Counted from the stretch's first letter, positions 29,643 through 38,251 are shown. The stretch: DNA of 64,000 bases from Lentilactobacillus sunkii DSM 19904 (GCF_001435575.1 NZ_AZEA01000001.1:1-64000); one strand, 5' to 3'. Notes: a model not told the origin generated them from the letters alone. Translations and numbers: made by a program.

Positions 29643-30551
29643 TTGAAAGAATATGTAATTAATGACACGACGGGGCGTTTAGATAAAATCATCTCCGAAC
29701 TTGATCCATCAATCAGCCGTTCACGGGCCAAAAACTTGATCGACGATGGCCACATTCTTGTAAATGGAACGGTTGAAAAGCCCAAGTACAAAGTAAAACA
29801 GAATGATCGGATTTCAATTGAAGATGCAAAACCTCAGCCAATTGATTTGGTACCAGAGAACATCCCCCTGGATATTGTTTATGAAGATGACGATGTCATT
29901 GTTGTCAATAAGCCCCAGGGAATGGTGGTTCATCCTTCGCCTGGTCATCCGGATCATACGCTGGTTAATGCATTGCTGTACCATAGTCCGCTTTCGACAA
30001 TCAATGGCGAGTATCGTCCCGGAATTGTTCATCGAATTGACAAAGACACGTCTGGACTACTCATGGTTGCCAAGAATGATGCGGCCCATAAGTATTTGTC
30101 TCAGCAGTTGAAAGAACAGAAAAGTCTGCGCAAATATGTTGCGTTGGTTCATGGACGAATAGGTGAGGATTCCGGTGTGGTTAATGCCCCAATCGGACGG
30201 TCTCCAAAAGATAGGAAAAAGCAGGCAATCGTTTCCGATGGGCGTCATGCCGTTACTCATTTTGAGGTCCTGGAACGGTTCTCGGACTATACGTTGATTT
30301 CATGCCGATTGGAAACCGGTCGGACCCACCAAATTCGAGTCCATATGAAGTATATTGGGCATCCGATTGTTGGTGATCCGTTATATGGACCCCGAAAAAC
30401 AATTAAGGGCAATGGACAGTTTTTACATGCACAGGAACTGGGTTTCGAACATCCCAAAACCCATGAATTAATGATCTTTTCAGCACCGCTACCACCAATA
30501 TTTGAAAAAACACTGAATAATTTACGATTAAACAACGCTCTAGGATCTTGA
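29643..30551 (+). CDS. rluD: RluD-type 23S rRNA pseudouridine synthase
   Basis: Isomerises uridines in 23S rRNA. 302 residues with an N-terminal S4 RNA-binding domain (about 12-75) and the RluA-family catalytic domain, whose active Asp lies in GIVHRIDKDTSGLLMVAKN. The start is a TTG at 29643 after an AGGTAA-like site. Its stop codon and last residues overlap both the terminator and the -35 box of the pyrR promoter. Confidence 0.93.
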   Translation: MKEYVINDTTGRLDKIISELDPSISRSRAKNLIDDGHILVNGTVEKPKYKVKQNDRISIEDAKPQPIDLVPENIPLDIVYEDDDVIVVNKPQGMVVHPSPGHPDHTLVNALLYHSPLSTINGEYRPGIVHRIDKDTSGLLMVAKNDAAHKYLSQQLKEQKSLRKYVALVHGRIGEDSGVVNAPIGRSPKDRKKQAIVSDGRHAVTHFEVLERFSDYTLISCRLETGRTHQIRVHMKYIGHPIVGDPLYGPRKTIKGNGQFLHAQELGFEHPKTHELMIFSAPLPPIFEKTLNNLRLNNALGS

Positions 30552-30568
30552 CAATCCGGCGTTGTTTT
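30531..30568 (+). terminator. Terminator of the fhs-lspA-rluD operon
   Basis: Outer arms AACAACGC and GCGTTGTT with an inner GGAT/ATCC helix, ending in four T. The left arm lies inside the rluD reading frame. Confidence 0.7.
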
Positions 30569-30576
30569 CATATTCT
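30548..30576 (+). promoter_or_regulatory. Promoter of the pyrR-carA-carB operon
   Basis: Consensus TTGACA, a 17-base spacer and TATTCT. The predicted start near 30583 leaves a leader of about 60 bases. The leader shows no PyrR-type binding loop and no attenuator hairpin. Confidence 0.75.
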
Positions 30577-30642
30577 GAAGTGGTATAGCATTTTGATGCA
30601 TTCTTTACGAATATACGTTACTCAATTAAGGAGCTTTTATTA

Positions 30643-31176
30643 ATGGGAAAGATAATATTAGATAAAATGGCTATGCAGCGGGCCTTAACCAGAATCACAT
30701 ATGAAATCGTTGAAAAAAATAAGGGTGTTGAAGATTTAGTTTTGATCGGTATCAAGACCCGGGGAATCTTTTTGGCAAATCGGATTGCCGACCGGCTCCA
30801 ACAATTAGAGAACGTCTCAATTCCAGTCGGTGAACTTGATATTACGAACTATCGCGATGATATTGAACATGATGCAATGAGTAGCGATGTCAAAATGTCC
30901 AACAACAAAATCAATTTTTCGATCGAAGGAAAACGGGTTATTCTGGTTGACGACGTATTGTATACGGGCAGAACCGTTCGGGCTGCACTTTCTGCAGTGA
31001 TGGACTTAGGTCGCCCAAAGAGTATTAATTTGGCAGTATTAGTGGATCGTGGGCATCGAGAGTTGCCAATCCGCGCTGACTTTGTTGGGAAGAATATTCC
31101 CAGTTCTCAAAAGGAAAAGATCAAAGTTTATGTATCAGAGATTGATGACAAGGATGCTGTTGAACTCATCAAATAA
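30643..31176 (+). CDS. pyrR: PyrR: pyrimidine regulatory protein/uracil phosphoribosyltransferase
   Basis: RNA-binding regulator that binds attenuator loops in pyr mRNAs when UMP is plentiful, with side activity as uracil phosphoribosyltransferase. 177 residues; the PRPP-binding motif [18 protein letters not shown] is intact (about residues 103-120), as is [15 protein letters not shown]. Normally it heads the complete pyr operon; here it is followed only by degenerate carA and carB. Lactobacillus plantarum has two PyrR paralogues and this could correspond to the second one. Its RNA target is not visible in this window. Confidence 0.93.
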   Translation: MGKIILDKMAMQRALTRITYEIVEKNKGVEDLVLIGIKTRGIFLANRIADRLQQLENVSIPVGELDITNYRDDIEHDAMSSDVKMSNNKINFSIEGKRVILVDDVLYTGRTVRAALSAVMDLGRPKSINLAVLVDRGHRELPIRADFVGKNIPSSQKEKIKVYVSEIDDKDAVELIK

Positions 31177-31198
31177 TCTTGAATAACGAGGAGTCAGC

Positions 31199-32290
31199 AT
31201 GACGGAAAGATATTTAATTTTAGAAGATGGATCCGCATATGCTGGAAAGGCATTTGGATCACTCGCCACAACAACTGGTGAAATAGTGGCCAACTCAACG
31301 ATGAACGGTTACCAGGAGATTATCTCCAACCAAATCTATCATAACCAAATCATTGTTTTCACTCAGTCATCTATCGGAAACACCGGACTCGACCAAAATG
31401 CGTACGAGTCCATTTTGCCATCCGCTAAAGGCGTCATTGTTAGAGAATATGAAAATTTGGCAACCGATCACTTTAAACGAATTTCTTTGGATAGATATTT
31501 GAAGCAGCATAAAATTCCCGGAATTTACGATGTGGATACTCGAGAGATCCGTCATCACTTACAGAGACGTGGAAATATGAAGGCTAGTATTGTTGATGTG
31601 GCTGATGACCATGCATTTGATCAGCTTCATGCGACAGTTCTGACCAACCAACAAGTTGCCCAGGTGGCAACTCCCAAACCATTTCCTAATCCTGATGAAG
31701 GTGCCAATGTCGTTGTCGTTGATTTTGGATTAAAAAGTGGAATTTTGCGGGAATTATCACACCGTGATTGTAATGTAACGGTGGTTCCCTGGAACTTTTC
31801 TTCGGCTCAGATTTTGGACCTTGATCCGGATGGCATCGTTTTATCAACTGGACCGGGGTCACCGGCTAATCTTCCAAACTCTGTCTTGGATATGATTACG
31901 GACGTCCAATCTCAAGCACCGCTTTTTGCAATTGGTTTGGGCCATGAATTATTCGCATTGGCCAATGGTGCAAAAATTACCAAATTAACGGTAGAACATC
32001 ATGGCAGTAACCATCCGATTCGCGAAATTATTACAAACGAAATCTTTTTCTCTGGTCAGGAACAGGGTTATGCCGTTGACCCAAAGTCAATCGACCACGC
32101 CAAATTGTTCATTACCCATGTTGACCTTGTAAATGGGACTGTTCAAGGGCTCAGGCATCGGGATTACCCTGCATTCTCAGTTCAATTTTCACCAGATGGC
32201 GCTCCCGGTCCCAAAGACAGCGTTGGTTTATTTGATGACTTTGTGGAAATCATGGCAAGAAGAAGGGACAGCAATGACGATAGATATTAA
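31199..32290 (+). CDS. carA: CarA-like carbamoyl-phosphate synthetase small subunit, glutaminase triad lost
   Basis: Full-length (363 residues) homologue of the glutamine-hydrolysing subunit: an N-terminal CPSase_sm domain (about 1-150) and a class I amidotransferase domain (about 170-350). The nucleophile loop, normally GICLGHQ, reads AIGLGHE with Gly246 (codon GGT at 31934) in place of Cys. The normal QYHPEA reads QFSPDGA, so the catalytic His is Ser331 and the Glu is Asp333. Glutaminase activity is therefore not expected. The fold-defining residues (STGPGSP, EHHGSNHP, GYAVD) are kept. It overlaps carB by 17 bases and lies 22 bases after pyrR. It may be a structural or regulatory partner. 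Confidence 0.9.
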   Translation: MTERYLILEDGSAYAGKAFGSLATTTGEIVANSTMNGYQEIISNQIYHNQIIVFTQSSIGNTGLDQNAYESILPSAKGVIVREYENLATDHFKRISLDRYLKQHKIPGIYDVDTREIRHHLQRRGNMKASIVDVADDHAFDQLHATVLTNQQVAQVATPKPFPNPDEGANVVVVDFGLKSGILRELSHRDCNVTVVPWNFSSAQILDLDPDGIVLSTGPGSPANLPNSVLDMITDVQSQAPLFAIGLGHELFALANGAKITKLTVEHHGSNHPIREIITNEIFFSGQEQGYAVDPKSIDHAKLFITHVDLVNGTVQGLRHRDYPAFSVQFSPDGAPGPKDSVGLFDDFVEIMARRRDSNDDRY

Positions 32291-34775
32291 AAAAGTACTG
32301 TTACTCGGCGGCGGTCCCACAAATATTGGTCATGAAAATGAACTGGATGCTGCGGCGTTTGAACGTTTAATGGCTCTAAAAAAGACTGGCGCAAAAATTA
32401 TTTATGTAGATGATAATGCCTTTTCAGTCACGACAGAAGAAATTCAACCTGCCAATGTTTATGTCCAAGAAGTCAGTTTCCAGAACGTTGTAACAATTAT
32501 TGATAAAGAGCACCCAGACGCAATTATGGCAACAACCGGTGGCCTCAACGGCATGCAGATTGCTTGGCAGCTTGCAGAAAGTGGCATTCTGGCCTCAAAC
32601 AATATCACGTTATTGGGAATTAAGCCTGCCGACTTACGAAAAGTTATGGACAATCAAAAGTTACGGGATACATTGACTGAAATCAATGAAAAGGTCATTG
32701 CATCAAAAATCGTGGCGGATGATGACGAAGCAATGGATTTTGTAAGGGAAGTGGGTTTCCCGGTTATTGTTAAACCAATGTCTTCCAGCCATGATACAAG
32801 CCGTTTTATCTGTAACAATACCGATGAATTGGAAGATGCATTGGATGTCAGCTTTAAGCGAACATACATTAAGCGCTGCTCGATCGAACAAAGTATCGTT
32901 GGTTACAAGGAAATTGAGATGGTTGGGATTCGTGATGCTAATGGGAATAAAATCCTGATTTCCGGTATGGAGGATATGGATCCAATCGGAATTCATTCTG
33001 GAGATTCCATTATTTTTGCCCCAACTCAAACGCTAATAAATGAAGAGTATCAGGCACTTAGAACTGCCACGTTCAGGATTATGGATTCTCTAAATATTAC
33101 CGGAACTTGTCATGTTCAATTTGCACAATCCAGGACAGACTCCAACTATTTTGTCACAAAAGTCAGCCCGTTCTTTACACGAAATACAATTTTAGCTGCA
33201 AAGGCCACAGGCTATCCGTTAACCTATGTCTCCAGTTTTCTTGAGCTTGGGTATAATCTTACCGAGATCAAGTTGCCAAGCCGATACAGCAAATTTTTGG
33301 CGTTTATGGAGCCAACAATGGATCATGTAGTGGTTAAGATTCCGTTGTGGCCGTTTCGGGATATCACAGATGTTGATCAACACCTGAATACGTTGATGAA
33401 ATCCGTTGGATCGACAATTGGAATTGGCCGGACGGTCGAAGAGGCCATTATTAAATCAATGCATAGTTCTCAATTCTCACCACGAGACATTCTACCAAGT
33501 GTTTCTACGGTTGACGATGATGATGTCATTAATCAGTTGATTCATCCATTAGCCAGTCGAATACTAATTTTGATGGAAGCATTGCACCGTGGCTTCTCAA
33601 TTGATGAGTTATCCGAGTTAACGCAAATCGACCGTTTTTATTTTTACAAGCTCAATCAACTGCTGAGAGCCCAGGACTTTGTTGTTAATAATCCATTATC
33701 ACCGCAATCAATTGAGATTGGTCATAAATATGGCTTTGGTGATGGAATGCTTGCTGAGCTATGGAAAGTTAACATATCCAAAATTCAGCAAATGAATGAA
33801 AATTATAAAAATCATGTGACATACAAAGCAATAGAACCCAGCGCTGGAGAGTTCTTGGAATGTACAAATGTTTTTTATAGCAGCTATGAATTGGAGAATG
33901 AATCGCGTCCGTTCACCGAAAAAAGTGCACTGGTGATTGGTCGTGGAGGTAATCAGCTCGGGCCAAATTCGGCTGCGGATTATTACACATCGCAGATTCT
34001 CAGGTCTCTTCATAAATGCGGCTATAAAACGATTATCATGAATACAAATCCGAATGCGGTCTCACTGACACCTCAGCTGAGTGACAAACAATATATCGAA
34101 CCCATTCAGCTTGGAAATATTTTGAATATTATCGAGCTGGAAAAGCCGGATGTGGTTATTCTTCCGGGAAATCGTCACTATTTATCTAAACAGTTGAAAC
34201 AGTTCAAAGCATTGAATATTATTGTATTGCCGCCAGATCAAAAAATTGCAACATACAACCAAAAGAAAGCCACAACTGCAGTTGATTTGTTTATTGAAGG
34301 CAATGAAATATTACCCGTCACCACGATTTCGTTCGTCGGTAAAGATCAATTGACAGATTTAAGATTCATCAACGACTATAAGGAACCAATGGATAACTGG
34401 GAAAGTGACGAAGACAAGTTAATTGCCAACGCTTCTAAGAATATTGATACACATGAATGGCAGGGGCTTGTTCAGGTCTTGTATAATACAAATGGTGACT
34501 CTAAATACGAAATGACCGGGATCCGGCCTGTTCGGATCACCGAAACTGCCTTCCTAACGAAGACCACCGGCATTAATTGGATTAATGTCCTGGTTCGAAA
34601 GTATTTGGGAAAGTTGGATATGGTTTCTTTGAGAGAAGACTGGCAGCCAACAGAACACAAACGGTCGGCTATTATGACCGCTCATTTCCCATTTAGGGAG
34701 TTGCAATCCGGCCGTTCTGAAGGCACTACCAAACAGGAAGTCGGATCATCACTTTCATTTAAAAATTTTGAATAG
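32274..34775 (+). CDS. carB: CarB-like carbamoyl-phosphate synthetase large subunit, shortened and probably inactive
   Basis: 833 residues against about 1,060 in active enzymes, in one open frame. Start at the ATG at 32274 behind AAGGGA; the frame upstream is carA read out of phase. Residues 1-400 align with the first synthetase half, but the glycine-rich ATP loop reads SSSHDTSRF (170-178) and the metal-binding EVNPR reads KVSPF (296-300). The oligomerisation domain (about 415-545) is well kept (QLIHPLASR, ENESRP). The second half keeps its pre-ATP-grasp region (552-660) but loses most of the ATP-grasp; only remnants such as KYEMTGIRPVRITETAFLTKTTG (in part, about 745-766) remain. The allosteric MGS-like domain is missing. 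Confidence 0.88.
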   Translation: MTIDIKKVLLLGGGPTNIGHENELDAAAFERLMALKKTGAKIIYVDDNAFSVTTEEIQPANVYVQEVSFQNVVTIIDKEHPDAIMATTGGLNGMQIAWQLAESGILASNNITLLGIKPADLRKVMDNQKLRDTLTEINEKVIASKIVADDDEAMDFVREVGFPVIVKPMSSSHDTSRFICNNTDELEDALDVSFKRTYIKRCSIEQSIVGYKEIEMVGIRDANGNKILISGMEDMDPIGIHSGDSIIFAPTQTLINEEYQALRTATFRIMDSLNITGTCHVQFAQSRTDSNYFVTKVSPFFTRNTILAAKATGYPLTYVSSFLELGYNLTEIKLPSRYSKFLAFMEPTMDHVVVKIPLWPFRDITDVDQHLNTLMKSVGSTIGIGRTVEEAIIKSMHSSQFSPRDILPSVSTVDDDDVINQLIHPLASRILILMEALHRGFSIDELSELTQIDRFYFYKLNQLLRAQDFVVNNPLSPQSIEIGHKYGFGDGMLAELWKVNISKIQQMNENYKNHVTYKAIEPSAGEFLECTNVFYSSYELENESRPFTEKSALVIGRGGNQLGPNSAADYYTSQILRSLHKCGYKTIIMNTNPNAVSLTPQLSDKQYIEPIQLGNILNIIELEKPDVVILPGNRHYLSKQLKQFKALNIIVLPPDQKIATYNQKKATTAVDLFIEGNEILPVTTISFVGKDQLTDLRFINDYKEPMDNWESDEDKLIANASKNIDTHEWQGLVQVLYNTNGDSKYEMTGIRPVRITETAFLTKTTGINWINVLVRKYLGKLDMVSLREDWQPTEHKRSAIMTAHFPFRELQSGRSEGTTKQEVGSSLSFKNFE

Positions 34776-34779
34776 TCAA

Positions 34780-34830
34780 AAAAGCATTTCGACTAAGTGG
34801 CTTATCAGCCAATATTGTCGAAATGCTTTT
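34780..34830. terminator. Terminator between carB and rqcH
   Basis: AAAAGCATTTCGAC and its complement enclose an inner TGGC/GCCA hairpin, with T on one side and A on the other, fitting both convergent genes. Confidence 0.88.
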
Positions 34831-36535
34831 ATTTTCTTAATTTATCAACCAAGTCTTCATCTGGTGTGACAAATAAAGTTGTTTGGTTATCATAAATGAC
34901 ATACCCGGGTTTTGTTCCATTTGGTTTGCGAATATTTTTAACCTTTGTATAGTCGACCTGTACTTTTGAAGACTCACGGGCTTTGGAGAAGTATGCCGCC
35001 AGATTAGCCGCCTCTGCCAACGTCTGTTCGGATGGATTAAAGCTGCGAATAATAACGTGAGAGCCTGGAATGTCCTTGGTGTGCAGCCAGGTTTCCCGTT
35101 TATCGGCAGTGTGCATGGTCAGTTTTTCGTTCTGTAAGTTGTTTTTACCAACAAGAATTTCTGTGCCGTCAGTGGATTCAAAACGTTCCGGTTTGGCGAT
35201 CTTCTGACGTTTGTTCTTCTTCTTTTTATTTTGTTCATGGTCACGCAGGTAATGTCCCTGTTCCAATTCGTAGCGGATATCCACGAGGTCTTGTGGGTTA
35301 GCCAGTTCAATTTGTGACTGAATATTTTCGAAGTAATCAATCTCTTGTTGAGTTAGCTTAATTTGTTCACCAACAAATTTCACTGCATTCTTCAATTTTT
35401 GGTATTTTTTGAAGAACCGTTGCGCATTTTGAGAAGGGGACTGTTGATTGGAGAGTTGAATGGTGATCAACTTGTCTTCATCATAATAGTTGGGAAGTTC
35501 AATTGATTTCATCCCGCGATCAACTTTGTTAAGGTAGGTCGTTAAAATCTCACCCTTGATCCGATAATCATCCGCATTCTCAGTTTCTTTCATATCTCTT
35601 TGAAGTTTCTTCAACTTGGTTCGGTTTTTTTTGAGCTGTTTTTTTACAACTTGAATTAAAACCGATCCTTGTTCACGCACCCGATCCCGTTGCGCTTTGC
35701 TGGCATAAAAAGCATCCAATAATTCACTTAATGTCGAGAAAGTTTTATTTTTCGTTGTATCTGGATAGGGAAATGCGGTAAAATTAATCTTGTTACCTGC
35801 AATATGGCTAAAGGTTGGCTTTGGATTATTGAATTGTTCAAAGAAATCGTGAAAGTTTTTCTCAATATTTTCATCTTTATGCAAACTACTTGCTAATGCC
35901 AAGGATGTGTCATTACCCAATCCTTGGATGGTCTTTCGTAAATTATCAGCTAGCATGTCCACATTAGGAAAATCTGTTATTAGACTCTTTATTTTCGCGA
36001 ATTCAGTTATCGTAAATGGATTTTGTAGATCCTGCTTGGGTGGTTTTACATAGGTTGCGCCTGGGAGCAATAATCGGTACCGATTGACATCTGAGCCAAC
36101 GTGTTTGATTGCGTCAATAATTTTCCCTGAAGCTTGATCAACGAGAATAATGTTGCTATGGCGTGCCATAATTTCAACAATCAGGTCCAACTTTGTTTGA
36201 TCACCCAGTTCGTTTCTCGATGTGAACGTGAATGTCAAGACTCGGTCGTTCTCTTGTTGAGAAATATCAGACAGAATACCGCCACTCAAATGTTTCCGGA
36301 CGATCATTGTAAAATTGGTTGGGACTGCCGGGTTGACATATGGGACTTTTGTAATCTGAACCCGTGCATAGGTTGGGTTTGCCGATAGCAATAGCTGTTG
36401 ATTCTTTCCATGTGCGCGGATTGTTAATATCAATTCATTAGGATAGGGTTGATTAATTTTGCTGATTCTTCCAGTTTGCAGAAGATCAGTTAATTCATTT
36501 TTCATAGAATGGGTAAAAGAACCATCAAATGACAT
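34829..36535 (-). CDS. rqcH: RqcH/NFACT family ribosome quality control factor
   Basis: Cytoplasmic protein of the NEMF/Tae2 family that binds stalled 50S subunits and adds alanine tails to trapped peptides; often mislabelled fibronectin-binding protein. About 568 residues: NFACT-N domain (1-220), helix-hairpin-helix and long coiled coil (about 270-430), and the NFACT-R domain near 450-560 with TWLHTKDIPGSHVIIR. ATG at 36535 chosen because GTGAG lies 7 bases upstream; a GTG 12 bases earlier overlaps that site. The gene stands alone. Confidence 0.92.
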   Translation of the reverse strand: MSFDGSFTHSMKNELTDLLQTGRISKINQPYPNELILTIRAHGKNQQLLLSANPTYARVQITKVPYVNPAVPTNFTMIVRKHLSGGILSDISQQENDRVLTFTFTSRNELGDQTKLDLIVEIMARHSNIILVDQASGKIIDAIKHVGSDVNRYRLLLPGATYVKPPKQDLQNPFTITEFAKIKSLITDFPNVDMLADNLRKTIQGLGNDTSLALASSLHKDENIEKNFHDFFEQFNNPKPTFSHIAGNKINFTAFPYPDTTKNKTFSTLSELLDAFYASKAQRDRVREQGSVLIQVVKKQLKKNRTKLKKLQRDMKETENADDYRIKGEILTTYLNKVDRGMKSIELPNYYDEDKLITIQLSNQQSPSQNAQRFFKKYQKLKNAVKFVGEQIKLTQQEIDYFENIQSQIELANPQDLVDIRYELEQGHYLRDHEQNKKKKNKRQKIAKPERFESTDGTEILVGKNNLQNEKLTMHTADKRETWLHTKDIPGSHVIIRSFNPSEQTLAEAANLAAYFSKARESSKVQVDYTKVKNIRKPNGTKPGYVIYDNQTTLFVTPDEDLVDKLRK

Positions 36536-36612
36536 CTTATCACTCACTTTCGTATAAGTAGCATGTACTAGTATAGCGCACTTTCTTGGCTGATGCTAAG
36601 GAAGACACATGT

Positions 36613-36644
36613 TATTTGTATGTAATTATCAAATAGCGTATACT
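36613..36644 (+). promoter_or_regulatory. Promoter and likely operator of the MarR gene
   Basis: TTTGTA, an 18-base spacer and TATACT form the promoter. The inverted repeat TATTTG-N11-CAAATA (36613-36635) covers the -35 box and spacer, as expected for autorepression by a MarR dimer. Confidence 0.6.
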
Positions 36645-36667
36645 AATTTTTCGGAGGTCTTTTCATC

Positions 36668-37081
36668 ATGAAGGATATTCTTGTGGCACTCAATTCTGCT
36701 GCTCAAAATCATCGGTCTCAACTATTTAACATAACCAAGGCAACCGGATTGACCATTTCCGAATGGAAGCTGCTGACTCAAGTTATTGCCGGCAACACCA
36801 CCCAGGAAATGTTGTCTGAGACAACTAAGTTGGATATCTCCACTTTATCTCGGCAACTGAAGCGACTGTTGGAAAAAGAAATGATTGAGAAGACCGCAGT
36901 GGGACGTGACAAGCGCCAACTGATTTATAAAGTAACCGAAAAGGGCAGCAAGTCCAGCCAATATGTTCAGACAGAGATCGATCAGCTGACTGATCGGGTT
37001 TTCAATCATTGGACAGAAGAAGAAAAGAACTTACTGAAGATTTTGATTAATCGTCTTGAGAAGAGTTTGAATCGAATTTGA
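36668..37081 (+). CDS. MarR family transcriptional regulator
   Basis: 137-residue winged-helix repressor. The recognition helix region is TTKLDISTLSRQLKRLLEKEMIEKT (in part, residues 53-77), followed by the wing VGRDKRQLIYKVTEKG and a C-terminal dimerisation helix. GGAGG precedes the ATG. It lies 25 bases before the degV gene and behind a palindrome that overlaps its promoter, so it probably represses itself and degV. The ligand is unknown. Confidence 0.9.
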   Translation: MKDILVALNSAAQNHRSQLFNITKATGLTISEWKLLTQVIAGNTTQEMLSETTKLDISTLSRQLKRLLEKEMIEKTAVGRDKRQLIYKVTEKGSKSSQYVQTEIDQLTDRVFNHWTEEEKNLLKILINRLEKSLNRI

Positions 37082-37106
37082 ATTTAATTATGAGCAGGTG
37101 AACTTA

Positions 37107-37979
37107 ATGAAAATTGCGATCGTGACCGATAGCACGGCGTATCTGACTAAAGAAGAACAAGAAAAGTATAATATAACGGTTGTACCAATTCCCGTTATCA
37201 TTGATGGCCGTGAGTATAAAGAGGGCGTTGATCTGACAACGGAGGAATTCTACGATAAGCTCAAGAACTCACAAGCTTTCCCAAGCACGTCTCAACCACC
37301 TATCGGAGAAATGATTGATCTATACAGCTCGTTGGCAGCAAAGGGTTATGATGCAGTTATCAGTATTCATCTCGCCAGTACAATTTCTGGCTTTTATAGT
37401 TCTTTAACTCAAATCTCCCCGACCATCGAAAATATTAAAGTAATCCCATATGACTCTAAAATTACTGTGAAACTAATGGGTTATCTTGCGATGCAGGCAA
37501 GTAAAATGGCACAACTTGGTCGTACTCCCGAAGAGATTATTACATATCTTGATGGACTCCGAAAGACAATTGATGAGGTCTTTGTAGTTGATGACCTGCA
37601 GAATTTGGTGCGTGGCGGTCGTCTTTCCAATGCCTCAGCTTTCATTGGCGGGGTATTGAAGATTAAGCCATTATTGACTTTTGATGATAAAAGCAATGAG
37701 ATTGTTGCTTTTGAAAAAATTCGTTCCCGTAAGAAGGCATTAAAACGGGTTGAAGAAATTTTCTCCTCTGTTCAGCAGAAGGTTGATTACCCACTTCGAG
37801 CCTTGGTCATCAACGGCAATGACCCTAAAGCAGGAAATGAATGGGCGAATAAAATTCACGAACTTTATCCAGACATTAAGATTGAACAAAGCTACTTTGG
37901 TCCAACCATCGGAACCCACTTAGGTGACAAGGCATTGGCACTTGCTTGGATTAGAGACTTTGATCGCGATAATCTGTAA
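37107..37979 (+). CDS. DegV family fatty-acid-binding protein
   Basis: 290-residue DegV protein, the FakB type that presents fatty acids to the kinase FakA for use in phospholipids. Motifs: IAIVTDSTAYLT at the N-terminus, the PSTSQPPIGE lipid-gate segment, SIHLASTISGFYSS, and RGGRLSNASAFIGGVLKIKPLL near residue 170. Start at the ATG at 37107 with AGGTGA 6 bases before it; the GTG 9 bases earlier overlaps this site. Control by the preceding MarR protein is plausible. Confidence 0.92.
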   Translation: MKIAIVTDSTAYLTKEEQEKYNITVVPIPVIIDGREYKEGVDLTTEEFYDKLKNSQAFPSTSQPPIGEMIDLYSSLAAKGYDAVISIHLASTISGFYSSLTQISPTIENIKVIPYDSKITVKLMGYLAMQASKMAQLGRTPEEIITYLDGLRKTIDEVFVVDDLQNLVRGGRLSNASAFIGGVLKIKPLLTFDDKSNEIVAFEKIRSRKKALKRVEEIFSSVQQKVDYPLRALVINGNDPKAGNEWANKIHELYPDIKIEQSYFGPTIGTHLGDKALALAWIRDFDRDNL

Positions 37980-37997
37980 TGTGAACTATTTTAATAG

Positions 37998-38046
37998 GCA
38001 GTCGCTTATCGTTCAGTAAAACACGAACTAAGCGATTGCTTTTTTT
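37998..38046 (+). terminator. Terminator of the marR-degV operon
   Basis: GCAGTCGCTTA and TAAGCGATTGC, with an inner GTTC/GAAC helix and a seven-T tail. Confidence 0.88.
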
Positions 38047-38085
38047 AATTCATGTGATAAACTTTAATAGTTACATAAATTAAAT

Positions 38086-38198
38086 ATGGGGTAGGATTCA
38101 ATGCGTTAAGTGTCGAAGGAACGGAATGTGAACTTCGAACGAAAAATGACTGGCTGCGACTTGTCAGTCTTTTGCGGTATTGTTTCCGCATTCACTAT
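38086..38198 (+). promoter_or_regulatory. Tetrahydrofolate (THF) riboswitch
   Basis: Matches the THF class I aptamer layout. GGATTCAAT pairs with ATTGTTTCC; the conserved TGCGTTAAGTG follows; then a TCGAAG/CTTCGA helix capped by a loop containing GGAACGGAATGT; then an AAAATGACTG/CAGTCTTTT helix. Downstream, CTCC at 38229 can pair with the GGAG at 38238 that lies 10 bases before the folT ATG. This suggests that folate binding controls translation of folT. Confidence 0.85.
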
Positions 38199-38251
38199 GC
38201 TATTTAGCATTAACTAAATAATGGTGAGCTCCTTTAGGGAGATGCTTTATC

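Noticed and set aside
30583-30642. PyrR attenuator in the pyrR leader
   Set aside because: No conserved binding loop and no alternative terminator/antiterminator stems in this short stretch.
32133-32273. A 47-residue N-terminal extension of CarB
   Set aside because: This part of the frame lies over carA in another phase and has no CPS similarity; the ATG at 32274 has a ribosome site and starts the conserved domain.
31199-34775. carA-carB as an ordinary frameshifted pseudogene pair
   Set aside because: Both frames are continuous with normal starts and stops, and the losses are substitutions or in-frame deletions. I therefore report them as genes with inferred loss of activity.
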